A DNA stretch of 52,542 bases, taken from NCBI GenBank assembly GCA_902595725.1, contig CACJRJ010000008.1, positions 1 to 52,542 of the forward strand, read 5' to 3'. This stretch comes from an uncultured Pelagibacteraceae bacterium (GTDB lineage: Bacteria > Pseudomonadota > Alphaproteobacteria > Pelagibacterales > Pelagibacteraceae). Shown here piece after piece: positions 44,656 through 52,542 of this stretch (positions within the stretch are counted from its first letter, which is position 1; the number at the start of each line of letters is the position of its first letter). The notes beneath the pieces are model-generated. The model searched no databases. It was given only the letters and a program-made list of their open reading frames with translations, and was not told the origin of the DNA. The position numbers and the translations under genes are program-made.

Positions 44656-46440
44656 ATGACCAAAATGAATACAGAAGAGGCATTTATCAAAGTTCTTCAA
44701 ATGCATGGAATAGAACATGCATTTGGAATAATTGGTTCAGCATTTATGCCTATCTCTGATTTATTTCCTAAAGCAGGTATAACTTTTTGGGATGTTGCTC
44801 ATGAAACCAATGGAGGTTTAATTGCTGATGGATACACTAGGGCAACTGGAAAAATGTCTATGGTTATTGCTCAAAATGGTCCAGGCATAACAGGTCTTGT
44901 TACACCTATAAAAACAGCTTATTGGAATCATACGCCACTGCTTTTAGTTACTCCTCAAGCAGCAAATAAAACTATGGGGCAAGGTGGATTTCAAGAAGTC
45001 GAACAAATGAATTTATTTAAAGATATGGTTTGCTATCAAGAAGAAGTTAGAGACCCTTCTAGAATAGCAGAAGTATTAAATAGAGTAATTGAAAAAGCAA
45101 TTAGAGGATCTGCACCAGCACAAATCAATGTTCCAAGAGATTATTGGACTCAAGTTATTGATATTGAGCTTCCACCAATTGTAAGATTAGAAAGACAAGG
45201 TGGAGGAGAAGATGCAATAACTAAAGCTGCAAAATTACTATCCGAAGCTAAATTTCCAGTGATTTTATCTGGAGCAGGGGTAGTTATCGGTGGAGCTATA
45301 GAAGATTGTAAAAAACTTGCAGAAAAATTAGACTCTCCTGTTTGTAGTGGATATCAACACAACGATAGTTTTCCTGGAAGTCATTATCTAGCAGTTGGCC
45401 CATTAGGATACAACGGTTCAAAAGCAGCAATGCAATTAATTTCAAAGGCAGATGTTGTACTTGCACTTGGTACAAGACTAAATCCATTTTCTACATTGCC
45501 TGGATATGGTTTGGATTACTGGCCCAAAGACGCAAAAATTATTCAAGTAGATATGAACTCAGATAGAATAGGATTAACAAAAAAAGTTACAATTGGAATT
45601 TGTGGAGATGCCAAGCTTGTTTCTCAACAAATTTTAGAAAAATTATCTTCAAATGCGGGTGACAAAGGAAGAGAAGAAAGAAAAAATTTAATACATCAAA
45701 CGAAATCAGCCTGGTTACAAACACTAACAAGTTTAGATCATGAAGATGATGATCCAGGAACAGTTTGGAATAAAGAAGCAAGAGAAAGAGATAGCGATAG
45801 AATGTCCCCAAGACAAGCTTGGAGAGCGATACAAGCCGGCATGCCAGAGGATGTAATTATTTCTTCTGATATAGGTAATAACTGTGCAATAGGAAATGCT
45901 TATCCTACATTTGAAAAAGGAAGAAAATATTTAGCACCAGGTTTATTTGGTCCATGTGGTTATGGTTTTCCTTCAATATTAGGTGCAAAAATTGGATGTC
46001 CAGATACACCAGTAATTGGTTTTGCAGGTGACGGGGCTTTTGGAATAAGCATGAATGAAATGAGTTCATGTGCAAGAAAAGAATGGCCAAAAATAACGAT
46101 GGTTATTTTTAGAAATTATCAATGGGGCGCAGAAAAAAGAAACTCAATACTTTGGTTTGATGATAATTTTGTTGGAACGGAACTAGATCCAGAATTAAGC
46201 TATGCAAAAGTTGCTAACGCATGTGGATTAAAAGGAGTTACTGTTAAAACAATGGAAGAAACAACTAAAGCTATCAAAGAATCATGTGAAGATCAAAAAA
46301 AAGGAATAACAACATTTATTGAAGTTATTCTTAATCAAGAACTAGGTGAGCCTTTTAGAAGAGATGCTATGAAAAAACCAGTTGAGGTTGCTGGCATAAA
46401 TAAAAATGATATGAAGCCACAAAAATCAGCAATAAATTAA
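44656..46440 (+). CDS. xsc: Sulfoacetaldehyde acetyltransferase
   Basis: This 594-residue thiamin-diphosphate enzyme opens with HAFGIIGSAFMPISDLFPKAGI and FWDVAHETNGGLIADGYTRATGK with the catalytic Glu. It has RDYWTQVIDIELP in the middle and the ThDP motif GDGAFGISMNEMSSCARKEWPKITMVIFRN-type near residues 458-488. The GSAFMPISD and HETNGG segments set Xsc apart from acetolactate synthase. It turns sulfoacetaldehyde and phosphate into acetyl phosphate and sulfite. The need for ThDP ties it to the riboswitch-controlled transporter in the same window. Confidence 0.93.
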   Translation: MTKMNTEEAFIKVLQMHGIEHAFGIIGSAFMPISDLFPKAGITFWDVAHETNGGLIADGYTRATGKMSMVIAQNGPGITGLVTPIKTAYWNHTPLLLVTPQAANKTMGQGGFQEVEQMNLFKDMVCYQEEVRDPSRIAEVLNRVIEKAIRGSAPAQINVPRDYWTQVIDIELPPIVRLERQGGGEDAITKAAKLLSEAKFPVILSGAGVVIGGAIEDCKKLAEKLDSPVCSGYQHNDSFPGSHYLAVGPLGYNGSKAAMQLISKADVVLALGTRLNPFSTLPGYGLDYWPKDAKIIQVDMNSDRIGLTKKVTIGICGDAKLVSQQILEKLSSNAGDKGREERKNLIHQTKSAWLQTLTSLDHEDDDPGTVWNKEARERDSDRMSPRQAWRAIQAGMPEDVIISSDIGNNCAIGNAYPTFEKGRKYLAPGLFGPCGYGFPSILGAKIGCPDTPVIGFAGDGAFGISMNEMSSCARKEWPKITMVIFRNYQWGAEKRNSILWFDDNFVGTELDPELSYAKVANACGLKGVTVKTMEETTKAIKESCEDQKKGITTFIEVILNQELGEPFRRDAMKKPVEVAGINKNDMKPQKSAIN

Positions 46441-46452
46441 ATTATCTATATT

Positions 46453-46479
46453 GAATTAAGTTCAGTATAATCTTAATTC
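46453..46479 (+). repeat. Inverted repeat abutting the start of the flavoprotein gene
   Basis: GAATTAAG (46453-46460) and CTTAATTC (46472-46479) are perfect complements with an 11-base loop, ending one base before the ATG at 46481. No Shine-Dalgarno is visible before this ATG. The hairpin may act in translation control, mark the 3' end of xsc, or be a protein site. Confidence 0.5.
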
Positions 46480-46480
46480 T

Positions 46481-47785
46481 ATGAAAATTCTTAATGATAA
46501 TTCGTGTGGATGGCTAACTAATTTGCAACCACGAAAAAACTTTAAAATATTAAATAAAAATCAAAAATGTGATTATCTAATAGTTGGAGCTGGTTACACA
46601 GGTTTATCGGCTGCTAGAAAACTATCAGAAATTAGTTCAAGTAAAAAAATTATTATTGTTGATGCTCAATTAGCAGGAGAAGGTTCAAGCTCTCGTAATT
46701 CTGGATATTTGGTTGATACAACTTTAAATGATGGTTTTACTTCAAATAAAGATATTAAAAATTATAAAACAAAAGTTAAAATATATAATTTAGGAATTAC
46801 AGCTGTAAAAAATTTTATAAAACAACATCAAGTCGACTGTGATTGGAATGAATGTGGCAAATACTTTGCATCTTCAAATATCAAAGATGCTTCAATAGCT
46901 AAAAAATTTAGCGAACTTTTATCAACATTAAATTTTAAAAACAAAATTTTAAATCAACACGATTTAGAAAGCAAATTAGGTACTAGCTTTTACAGAACTG
47001 CAGTTTTTACTGAAGGTGGAATATTGATTAACCCTGCTAAACTAGTATGTTCAATGATAGATGTATTACCAAGAAATGTAGAATTATATGAAAATAGTCC
47101 ATTAATTAAATGGAATAAAAATAATAATTTTATTGATTGTCAATTTGAAAAAAATTCAATTCAAACAAACAAGATTATTTTTTGTACTAATGGTTTTTTA
47201 AAATTGCTAAATATTAAAAAAAATTTTAATTTTCCACTAACTCTCACAGCAAGCATGACAAGACCTTTGGATGATGAAGAATTTAAATCTATTGGTGAGC
47301 CAAAGGAGTGGGGTGTTTTACCGATAAGACCAATGGGCGCCACAATTCGTTTTACTAAAGATAGAAGATTATTAATAAGAAATACAGCCGAAATGAGAAA
47401 TCCTAAATCAATGTCTAAATACGAATTATCGAAAAGAAAACTTATACATTTAAAAGGTTTAATCAAAAGATTTCCAACTTTAAAAAATAACTTAATAGAA
47501 GATAGTTGGTCTGGAATTGTCTCTAGAAGTAGAAATAGTTCTCAAATTTTTGAAATGATTGATAAAAATATATATGTTGCTGGATGTTATAACGGCTCTG
47601 GAATTGGTGTTGGCACATTATTTGGTGAACAAATAGCCATAATGGCTTCTGATCAACAATCTAATGAAATTGAAATAATAAATAATAGAGTTAAACCAAA
47701 TTGGTTACCACCAAGTCCTATTTTAAATTTAGGTGTTCAAACAAGATTATTTTTTGAAAGATTAAGAGCAAAGTCAGAAATTTAA
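46481..47785 (+). CDS. FAD-dependent oxidoreductase (DAO family), candidate amine/taurine dehydrogenase
   Basis: This 434-residue protein is a DAO-type flavoenzyme: DYLIVGAGYTGLSAARKLSE (about residues 31-50), DAQLAGEGSSSRNSGYL, and a C-terminal YVAGCYNGSGIGVGTLFGEQIA FAD segment. An N-terminal CGWLTNLQPR extension is like gamma-glutamylputrescine-oxidase relatives. It sits 40 bases after xsc on the same strand. A reasonable inference is oxidation of an amine such as taurine to the aldehyde used by Xsc, as TauXY does elsewhere. There is no small TauX-like subunit here, so this remains a candidate role. Confidence 0.7.
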   Translation: MKILNDNSCGWLTNLQPRKNFKILNKNQKCDYLIVGAGYTGLSAARKLSEISSSKKIIIVDAQLAGEGSSSRNSGYLVDTTLNDGFTSNKDIKNYKTKVKIYNLGITAVKNFIKQHQVDCDWNECGKYFASSNIKDASIAKKFSELLSTLNFKNKILNQHDLESKLGTSFYRTAVFTEGGILINPAKLVCSMIDVLPRNVELYENSPLIKWNKNNNFIDCQFEKNSIQTNKIIFCTNGFLKLLNIKKNFNFPLTLTASMTRPLDDEEFKSIGEPKEWGVLPIRPMGATIRFTKDRRLLIRNTAEMRNPKSMSKYELSKRKLIHLKGLIKRFPTLKNNLIEDSWSGIVSRSRNSSQIFEMIDKNIYVAGCYNGSGIGVGTLFGEQIAIMASDQQSNEIEIINNRVKPNWLPPSPILNLGVQTRLFFERLRAKSEI

Positions 47786-48961
47786 CTAAATACTTTCAAT
47801 ACACATTGAAATGCCCATACCTCCACCAATGCACAGTGTTGCTAAACCTCTTTTATTTTTTCTTTTTTGCATTTCATTTACTAGGGTTACTAATATTCTT
47901 GCACCTGAAGCACCAATTGGATGTCCTAGAGCAATTGCGCCACCGTTAACATTTACTATATCTTCCTTAAGTCCAAGTTCTTTTACTACAGCAATAGACT
48001 GAGCAGCAAAGGCTTCATTTGATTCAACTAAATCCAAATCATTTATACTCCATCCAGCTTTTTTTAATGCTAGTTTAGAAGCAGGTATTGGACCTGTTCC
48101 CATCAATTTTGGATCAACACCGCTTTGTGCCCATGAAATAATTTTAGCAATTGGTTTTAAACCTTTATCTTTTGAAGTTTTATAATTCATTAAAGTTAAA
48201 GCTGCAGCACCATCATTTAAACCAGAAGCATTTCCAGCTGTTACAGTTCCATTTTTTTTAAAAACTGTTTTTAAGTTTGATAATTTTTCTAAATTTGTAT
48301 CCAATCTTGGATATTCATCTTTATCAAATATCTTTTGATCTTTTAATTTTATTGGAATTATTTCTTCTTTAAATCTATTTTCGCTAATAGCTTTTATTGC
48401 TTTTTTTTGTGAGTTTAATGCAAAATTATCCTGATCATTTCTAGTTATTTGATATTTTTCTGCAACATTTTCAGCAGTTACTCCCATATGATAATCATCG
48501 TATGCATCTATTAATCCATCAATAAGCATTGAATCTTTTAATTTTTCTTCGCTTAAATTTTTTTCCATTCTGTAATTTAAATAGTGTGGAGAATTAGTCA
48601 TACTTTCTTGACCTCCTGCAATAACAATATTTGTGTCACTTAGTTTTAAAGAATTAAAACCCAACGTAACTGCAGCCAAACCAGAGCCACATACTTGATT
48701 AATTGTTGTTGCAGTTTTATCTTTATCTATGCCTGAATTAATTGCTACTTGTCTAGCTGGATTTTGACCACATCCAGTTTGCAATACTTGTCCTAAAATT
48801 ACTGTATCCACTTCTGAACTTTTTAGCTTGGAATGTTCCATGCATTTTTTAATTACAACAGTTCCAAGTTCTGTTGCTTTATGATTTTTTAAACTTCCTT
48901 GAAACGAACCTATAGGAGTTCTAAAAGCTGACGTTATTACAATATCTTCATCTTTGTTCAT
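47786..48961 (-). CDS. Acetyl-CoA acetyltransferase (thiolase)
   Basis: This 391-residue thiolase has Cys91 in [50 protein letters not shown] with the active His, and the final [11 protein letters not shown] with the second Cys. Length and motifs match the biosynthetic acetoacetyl-CoA thiolase type (PhaA/AtoB). It interconverts acetyl-CoA and acetoacetyl-CoA. It could link acetyl units from Xsc, or from carnitine breakdown, to central metabolism. It converges with the flavoprotein gene with no gap. Confidence 0.93.
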   Translation of the reverse strand: MNKDEDIVITSAFRTPIGSFQGSLKNHKATELGTVVIKKCMEHSKLKSSEVDTVILGQVLQTGCGQNPARQVAINSGIDKDKTATTINQVCGSGLAAVTLGFNSLKLSDTNIVIAGGQESMTNSPHYLNYRMEKNLSEEKLKDSMLIDGLIDAYDDYHMGVTAENVAEKYQITRNDQDNFALNSQKKAIKAISENRFKEEIIPIKLKDQKIFDKDEYPRLDTNLEKLSNLKTVFKKNGTVTAGNASGLNDGAAALTLMNYKTSKDKGLKPIAKIISWAQSGVDPKLMGTGPIPASKLALKKAGWSINDLDLVESNEAFAAQSIAVVKELGLKEDIVNVNGGAIALGHPIGASGARILVTLVNEMQKRKNKRGLATLCIGGGMGISMCIESI

Positions 48962-49011
48962 AATTATTCAATACACAATTAATATTATATAATATAGATT
49001 TAAATTTTAAG

Positions 49012-49215
49012 ATGAATAAAAAACTATTAAATTACATAATATTTATAATTATAGCTGTAATTTTATTATATTTTGCAAGACACAATTATAGAGATTTTAA
49101 TATTAATAAAGCAATTTCTGCATGTGTTTTAGCTCAAAAACAAACCTCTGCTAATTTTGATAAAGATGCAGTTAAGAAAAAATGCGAAGATAAAATTAAC
49201 AAATCACTTAAATAA
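49012..49215 (+). CDS. Small membrane-anchored protein
   Basis: This 67-residue protein has an N-terminal hydrophobic anchor (residues 8-21, YIIFIIIAVILLYF) and a charged domain after it with two cysteines (SACVLAQ and KKCEDK) that could pair if periplasmic. An AT-rich TATAAT box at 48988-48993 lies about 20 bases upstream, so it may have its own promoter. It is divergent from the thiolase gene. No family recognised. Confidence 0.65.
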   Translation: MNKKLLNYIIFIIIAVILLYFARHNYRDFNINKAISACVLAQKQTSANFDKDAVKKKCEDKINKSLK

Positions 49216-49236
49216 TCAAAAAAATTTGATCATTTT
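49215..49236 (+). terminator. Weak terminator-like hairpin after the small anchored protein
   Basis: ATCAAA (49215-49220), four A, TTTGAT (49225-49230), then CATTTTT. The stem is six A/T-rich pairs with a short T-tract. It lies at the stop codon of the small gene and before a roughly 100-base gap leading to the DUF4956 gene, in which I see nothing else. Confidence 0.4.
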
Positions 49237-49334
49237 TATAGTTTATTAATTTTAATTAGAGAAAAAATTATTTCAAATTCATTTTTTATCTGCTAACTTG
49301 GAATCCTTAAATAACTAATTTAATTTTATTTTAA

Positions 49335-50024
49335 ATGGATCAAAAATCATTATCATTTAGCGATATAATTTCATCAAGTGCTATAAATTTAAGTTCTGGA
49401 TCATCCATTACTGTAGTTGATATTTTTATTGCATTATTAGCAAGTTTAATATGTGCTGGGATTATTTCTTATACATACAAGTACTCATATCAAGGTGTAC
49501 TTTATCAAAAAAGTTTTAATTTATCATTGATACTTATATCATTAATAACAACAGCTGTTATCATGGTTATAAGTGGTAATTTGGTTTTATCTCTTGGTAT
49601 GGTAGGAGCATTATCAATTATAAGATTTAGATCTGCTGTAAAAGATCCAATTGATATTGTTTTTATGTTTTGGGCAGTTTCTATAGGTATAGCAAATGGT
49701 GTGGCTGCTTTTAAAGTTTCATTTGTAACATCAATAATAATTTCTGTTGTAATAATTTTGATTAAAAAACTACCTCTATCTTCAAAACCATTTATTTTAA
49801 TTATTAAAACAAATTTAGGAAATGAAAAAGTTCTAAATAAAATAGTATCAGCTGAAACCAAGCAATATTTTTTGAAAAGTAAAAATATAAATGGAAATCA
49901 GCAGGAACTGATTTTTGAAATTAGAATAAAAAATGATTTACAAATTACTAAGAAAATTTCTCAGATAAGCGGTGTAAAAGATGTAAATTTAATATCATCT
50001 AGTAATAATGTTCTCGACAACTAA
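49335..50024 (+). CDS. DUF4956 family membrane protein
   Basis: This 229-residue protein has about four membrane segments in residues 28-145. GNLVLSLGMVGALSIIRFRSAVKDPIDIVFMFWAVSIGIANG is the strongest DUF4956 signature. A cytoplasmic C-terminal domain of about 80 residues follows, of ferredoxin-like ACT-type pattern. In many bacteria DUF4956 genes neighbour CotH-like and VTC-type polyphosphate-polymerase genes. The CotH-like gene is present here (overlap of 17 bases), but no VTC gene is seen in the window. Function is unknown. Confidence 0.82.
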   Translation: MDQKSLSFSDIISSSAINLSSGSSITVVDIFIALLASLICAGIISYTYKYSYQGVLYQKSFNLSLILISLITTAVIMVISGNLVLSLGMVGALSIIRFRSAVKDPIDIVFMFWAVSIGIANGVAAFKVSFVTSIIISVVIILIKKLPLSSKPFILIIKTNLGNEKVLNKIVSAETKQYFLKSKNINGNQQELIFEIRIKNDLQITKKISQISGVKDVNLISSSNNVLDN

Positions 50025-52542
50025 AAAAAGAAAAAAAAGTAATTATCTACTAACCTCTATTGTAATATTATTTGTACTTTCCATTTCATCCATAGCTTAT
50101 TTTTCATACAAGTATCATAATTATGAATCTTATAAGAAAATTTTAGAAATAAATAATTCGTTAAATAGAGAAAATATTTCAGGGAAATTATATTATTTAG
50201 CCTTTAAGATAATAAGAAAGGTATCTGATGAATTAAATATAAATAGAGTTTATAAAAAAATTAAGTACCAGAATCAGTCAAAAAACATAAATCTGCAAAT
50301 GAGTGGAGCAGATGTAAGTTTTATTCAAGAGCAGATTGAAGTTTTTAAAAATAAAGGTTTTATAAAAGATGAGCTTAATTTTTGGCGAAAAGCAAAATTA
50401 AAGTTAGGTGAAAAAGAATACTTAGTTGATTTTAAATTTCACGGAACATCAATAACTCCTCTTAGACACGATCACTTTAGTTTACGGATAAAATACAAAA
50501 AAGGACAAAAAACTAACCAAATAAGAGAATTTAATCTAATAAAAATTTTTTATGGTAGTGATGAAAATATTCCTACAGTAATTTTTAATAATCTAGCTAA
50601 AAATTTTGGTTTATTATCACCATCTGGAGAAACTATAATTTTAAAAATCAATGGAGTTAATGTTGGTTTTTATTATTTGCAAGAAAGACATAGTAAAGAA
50701 TGGTTTGAAAAAAATGAAATCACAAATTATTCTATTCTAAAAAATAATGATGATTGGGATAAAAAAAATGAAGCAGGACATTATTCTGATCATGATCTAG
50801 ATGAAAAAAATATTGAAATATCTGGAAATGGTTCCGATCCAGCCATAGCTTATGGCGCTATAAAGAATCTTTTTGATTCAGTAAAAGAAAGAAATTTAGA
50901 AAATATATTTAAATTAATAGACAGAGATTACTTTGCTAAATATTTAGCAGTTTTGTCAATAATAAATGATAATCACAATATTACAGGAGACAATGTAAAA
51001 TATATATACGATTTTACTAATGGAAAATTTAAAATTCTTTTTAGACAAGAATCTGGTGGTGTTATACCTATAAATTCGTTAGTTGAAAATTTTAACAGAT
51101 CTTTATTTGAAAACAATGTCTGGAACGAGCCGTACTCTACGCTTACTCAAGATTTATTTAAACTAATTATCTCAGATAAAAATTTTAGATTTCAAAAAGA
51201 TTTATATTTAAAAAAAATTTTGAATAATAAAGAAAGTATAATTTCTGAAGCAGAAAATGCTTATGATGAGGCATTTAAAAATTTGATTTTTAGCGATGTT
51301 AAACTTCGACATCAACAATATCTTAAAATAAAATTTTTTAATGATTTAAATCATAACTTTGAAAAAACAGATAAATATTTAAATTATTCTAAAGTTTATG
51401 CCTCGATAGAAAGAAAAAATAATCTTAATATATTATCTGTTACAAATGATAGTTTTTCACCAATTAAAATAAAGGCATTTTTTTTTGATGACGAAAATAA
51501 AAAAGTAGTAAATTCTGACGAATACATTGTACCAGCAATAGATTACATTTTTGACCTTAAAAAAGAGAATATTTCAAATAGAAGTTTAATAATACCTGGA
51601 GAAAAATTTTACTATACTAACTATAAAATAAATATTTTCTCAAATTCAAAAATTAATAAAATAGAATTTCAAAATTTAGTTACACAAAAAAAAATTCCTG
51701 AAGAACATGTATATTTGAATGAAATAAAAAATTTTGATTTATCAAATAAAAAATCTTTAATAATTTCTCTTAAAAATAACGGTTTAAAATATGATTTAAA
51801 TGACACAAATCTTTTAATAAAAAAAGGTGACTATATAATTTCAGAAAATTTAATAATTCCTTCTGGAATTGATACTACTATAGAAAAAGGAACAAATATT
51901 TTTATAAAAAAAAATATATCAGTACTTTTTAAGGGTGATTTATTAGCAAAAGGAAGTGAAAATGAAAAAATTAAAGTTAAAAATTATGATAAAAATTTTC
52001 CTTTTGGTACATTTGCAACCGTTTCTCAAAATAAAAAAAGTAACGTCATTTTAGAGAATTTTGAAATCGAAGGCGGAAGTGAAGCAATAGTTGAAGGAAT
52101 GGTTTTCTTGGGTCAATTGTCAGTTCATAATTCCAATGTAAAAATATTAAAATCGAAAATTAGTAATAGTATTTCGGATGATGGAGCCAACATAAGAAAT
52201 AGTAATATTGAAATATTAAATACAGTTTTCTATACTAATAAATTTGATCAATTAGATTTAGATTTTTGCAATGGAATTTTAAAAAATAATTTATTTATTG
52301 CAAAAAAAAACAGTAATAAGCTAATAGATAGAAATGAATTAAACTTAAATGGTGATGGAATTGATTTAAGTGGCTCTAAAGTAATAATTAATAATAATTC
52401 AATTATAAGCTCTAGTGATAAAGCTATTAGTGTAGGTGAAAAATCTGTTGCAATAATTAAAAATAATTTTTTTGAACAAAATAATATTGCAATTGCTATA
52501 AAAGATGAATCAAAAACTTACATATTTGATAATGAGTTTAAT
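50008..52542 (+). CDS. CotH-like protein with C-terminal parallel beta-helix (partial, runs off window)
   Basis: An open frame of 845 codons begins at ATG 50008 and has no stop before the window end. An N-terminal membrane anchor (about residues 13-33) follows a basic KKRKKS. Residues about 140-360 resemble the CotH kinase-like domain: VDFKFHGTS, LRIKYKKG, NGVNVGFYYLQERHSKEWF, and IINDNHNITGDNVKYIYDF followed by FKILFRQESGG. The last 200 or so residues are repeats of short beta strands with Asn ladders (NSNVKILKSK, NSNIEILNT, KVIINNNSI, VAIIKNNFF), a right-handed parallel beta-helix. It overlaps DUF4956 by 17 bases. It is probably anchored outside the membrane; whether it phosphorylates protein is unknown. 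Confidence 0.75.
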   Translation, partial: MFSTTKKRKKSNYLLTSIVILFVLSISSIAYFSYKYHNYESYKKILEINNSLNRENISGKLYYLAFKIIRKVSDELNINRVYKKIKYQNQSKNINLQMSGADVSFIQEQIEVFKNKGFIKDELNFWRKAKLKLGEKEYLVDFKFHGTSITPLRHDHFSLRIKYKKGQKTNQIREFNLIKIFYGSDENIPTVIFNNLAKNFGLLSPSGETIILKINGVNVGFYYLQERHSKEWFEKNEITNYSILKNNDDWDKKNEAGHYSDHDLDEKNIEISGNGSDPAIAYGAIKNLFDSVKERNLENIFKLIDRDYFAKYLAVLSIINDNHNITGDNVKYIYDFTNGKFKILFRQESGGVIPINSLVENFNRSLFENNVWNEPYSTLTQDLFKLIISDKNFRFQKDLYLKKILNNKESIISEAENAYDEAFKNLIFSDVKLRHQQYLKIKFFNDLNHNFEKTDKYLNYSKVYASIERKNNLNILSVTNDSFSPIKIKAFFFDDENKKVVNSDEYIVPAIDYIFDLKKENISNRSLIIPGEKFYYTNYKINIFSNSKINKIEFQNLVTQKKIPEEHVYLNEIKNFDLSNKKSLIISLKNNGLKYDLNDTNLLIKKGDYIISENLIIPSGIDTTIEKGTNIFIKKNISVLFKGDLLAKGSENEKIKVKNYDKNFPFGTFATVSQNKKSNVILENFEIEGGSEAIVEGMVFLGQLSVHNSNVKILKSKISNSISDDGANIRNSNIEILNTVFYTNKFDQLDLDFCNGILKNNLFIAKKNSNKLIDRNELNLNGDGIDLSGSKVIINNNSIISSSDKAISVGEKSVAIIKNNFFEQNNIAIAIKDESKTYIFDNEFN

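Noticed and set aside
45905-46090. Open frames antisense to xsc
   Set aside because: They overlie the conserved ThDP-binding region of xsc and show no coding features.

Overview
This window reads as a piece of a streamlined marine alphaproteobacterial chromosome, most likely from the SAR11 clade (Pelagibacterales). The DNA is strongly AT-rich. Genes are packed with stop/start overlaps of 1-8 nt or very short gaps, and proteins are rich in Lys, Asn and Ile. The gene content also fits: ETF/dimethylglycine-type oxidation, a TPP-riboswitch-controlled sodium symporter of the ThiV type, an aprM-aprB-aprA set, an AmtB without an adjacent glnK, and a FutABC-like iron transporter. I see no rRNA, tRNA, insertion sequence, phage gene or CRISPR array. 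No stretch over 300 bases lacks a gene. The clade assignment is inference from these features; no database search was possible.

Region 1 (1-8433, all +) is one tightly coupled run: the tail of an unknown gene, a Rieske oxygenase, a SET-domain protein, a DddP-like DMSP lyase, an APS-kinase-like protein, a HIGH-type nucleotidyltransferase, a HalD/BesD-family 2-oxoglutarate oxygenase, a carnitine-dehydrogenase-like enzyme, an enoyl-CoA hydratase, a CoA-binding protein, an exported MsrA, a flavodoxin-fold oxidoreductase and a DUF4864 protein. It looks like catabolism of methylated osmolytes (DMSP, carnitine or other betaines). The kinase/nucleotidyltransferase/oxygenase trio is the least explained part. 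Region 2 (8483-14261, +) holds a dimethylglycine/sarcosine dehydrogenase-type flavoprotein with its electron path: ETF beta, ETF alpha and ETF-ubiquinone oxidoreductase. Region 3 (14262-17694) has DUF2237 and hisI on the minus strand, then folE, an AcuI-type acrylyl-CoA reductase (the step that follows some DMSP lysis routes) and a LysR regulator.

Region 4 (17695-22787) is an iron(III) ABC transporter preceded by a Fur-like palindrome. A 55-residue cysteine-containing small protein and a long perfect stem-loop lie between the binding protein and the permease. AzlCD exporter genes follow. Region 5 (22788-33243) has the TPP riboswitch and ThiV-like symporter, rseP, HU, amtB, a glycosyltransferase-like protein, a rhodanese, an ABA4-like membrane protein, recX, cysQ with two tiny overlapping genes, mnmA, an unknown membrane protein and a 27-residue very basic mini-protein. 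Region 6 (33319-38193) has a cystathionine beta-lyase, an MFS transporter and a pabB-pabA-pabC folate-branch set.

Region 7 (38245-47785) is an organosulfonate-to-sulfate module. AprM/AprB/AprA oxidise sulfite through APS, a TauE/SafE protein can export sulfite, SuyAB cleave sulfolactate and Xsc cleaves sulfoacetaldehyde. A DAO-type flavoprotein beside xsc is a candidate for feeding it, for example as a taurine dehydrogenase. Region 8 (47786-52542) has a thiolase, a small anchored protein, a DUF4956 membrane protein, and a large CotH-like protein with a C-terminal parallel beta-helix that runs off the window. The window therefore joins organic sulfur use (DMSP, sulfonates), betaine oxidation and acquisition of iron, ammonium and thiamin precursor.
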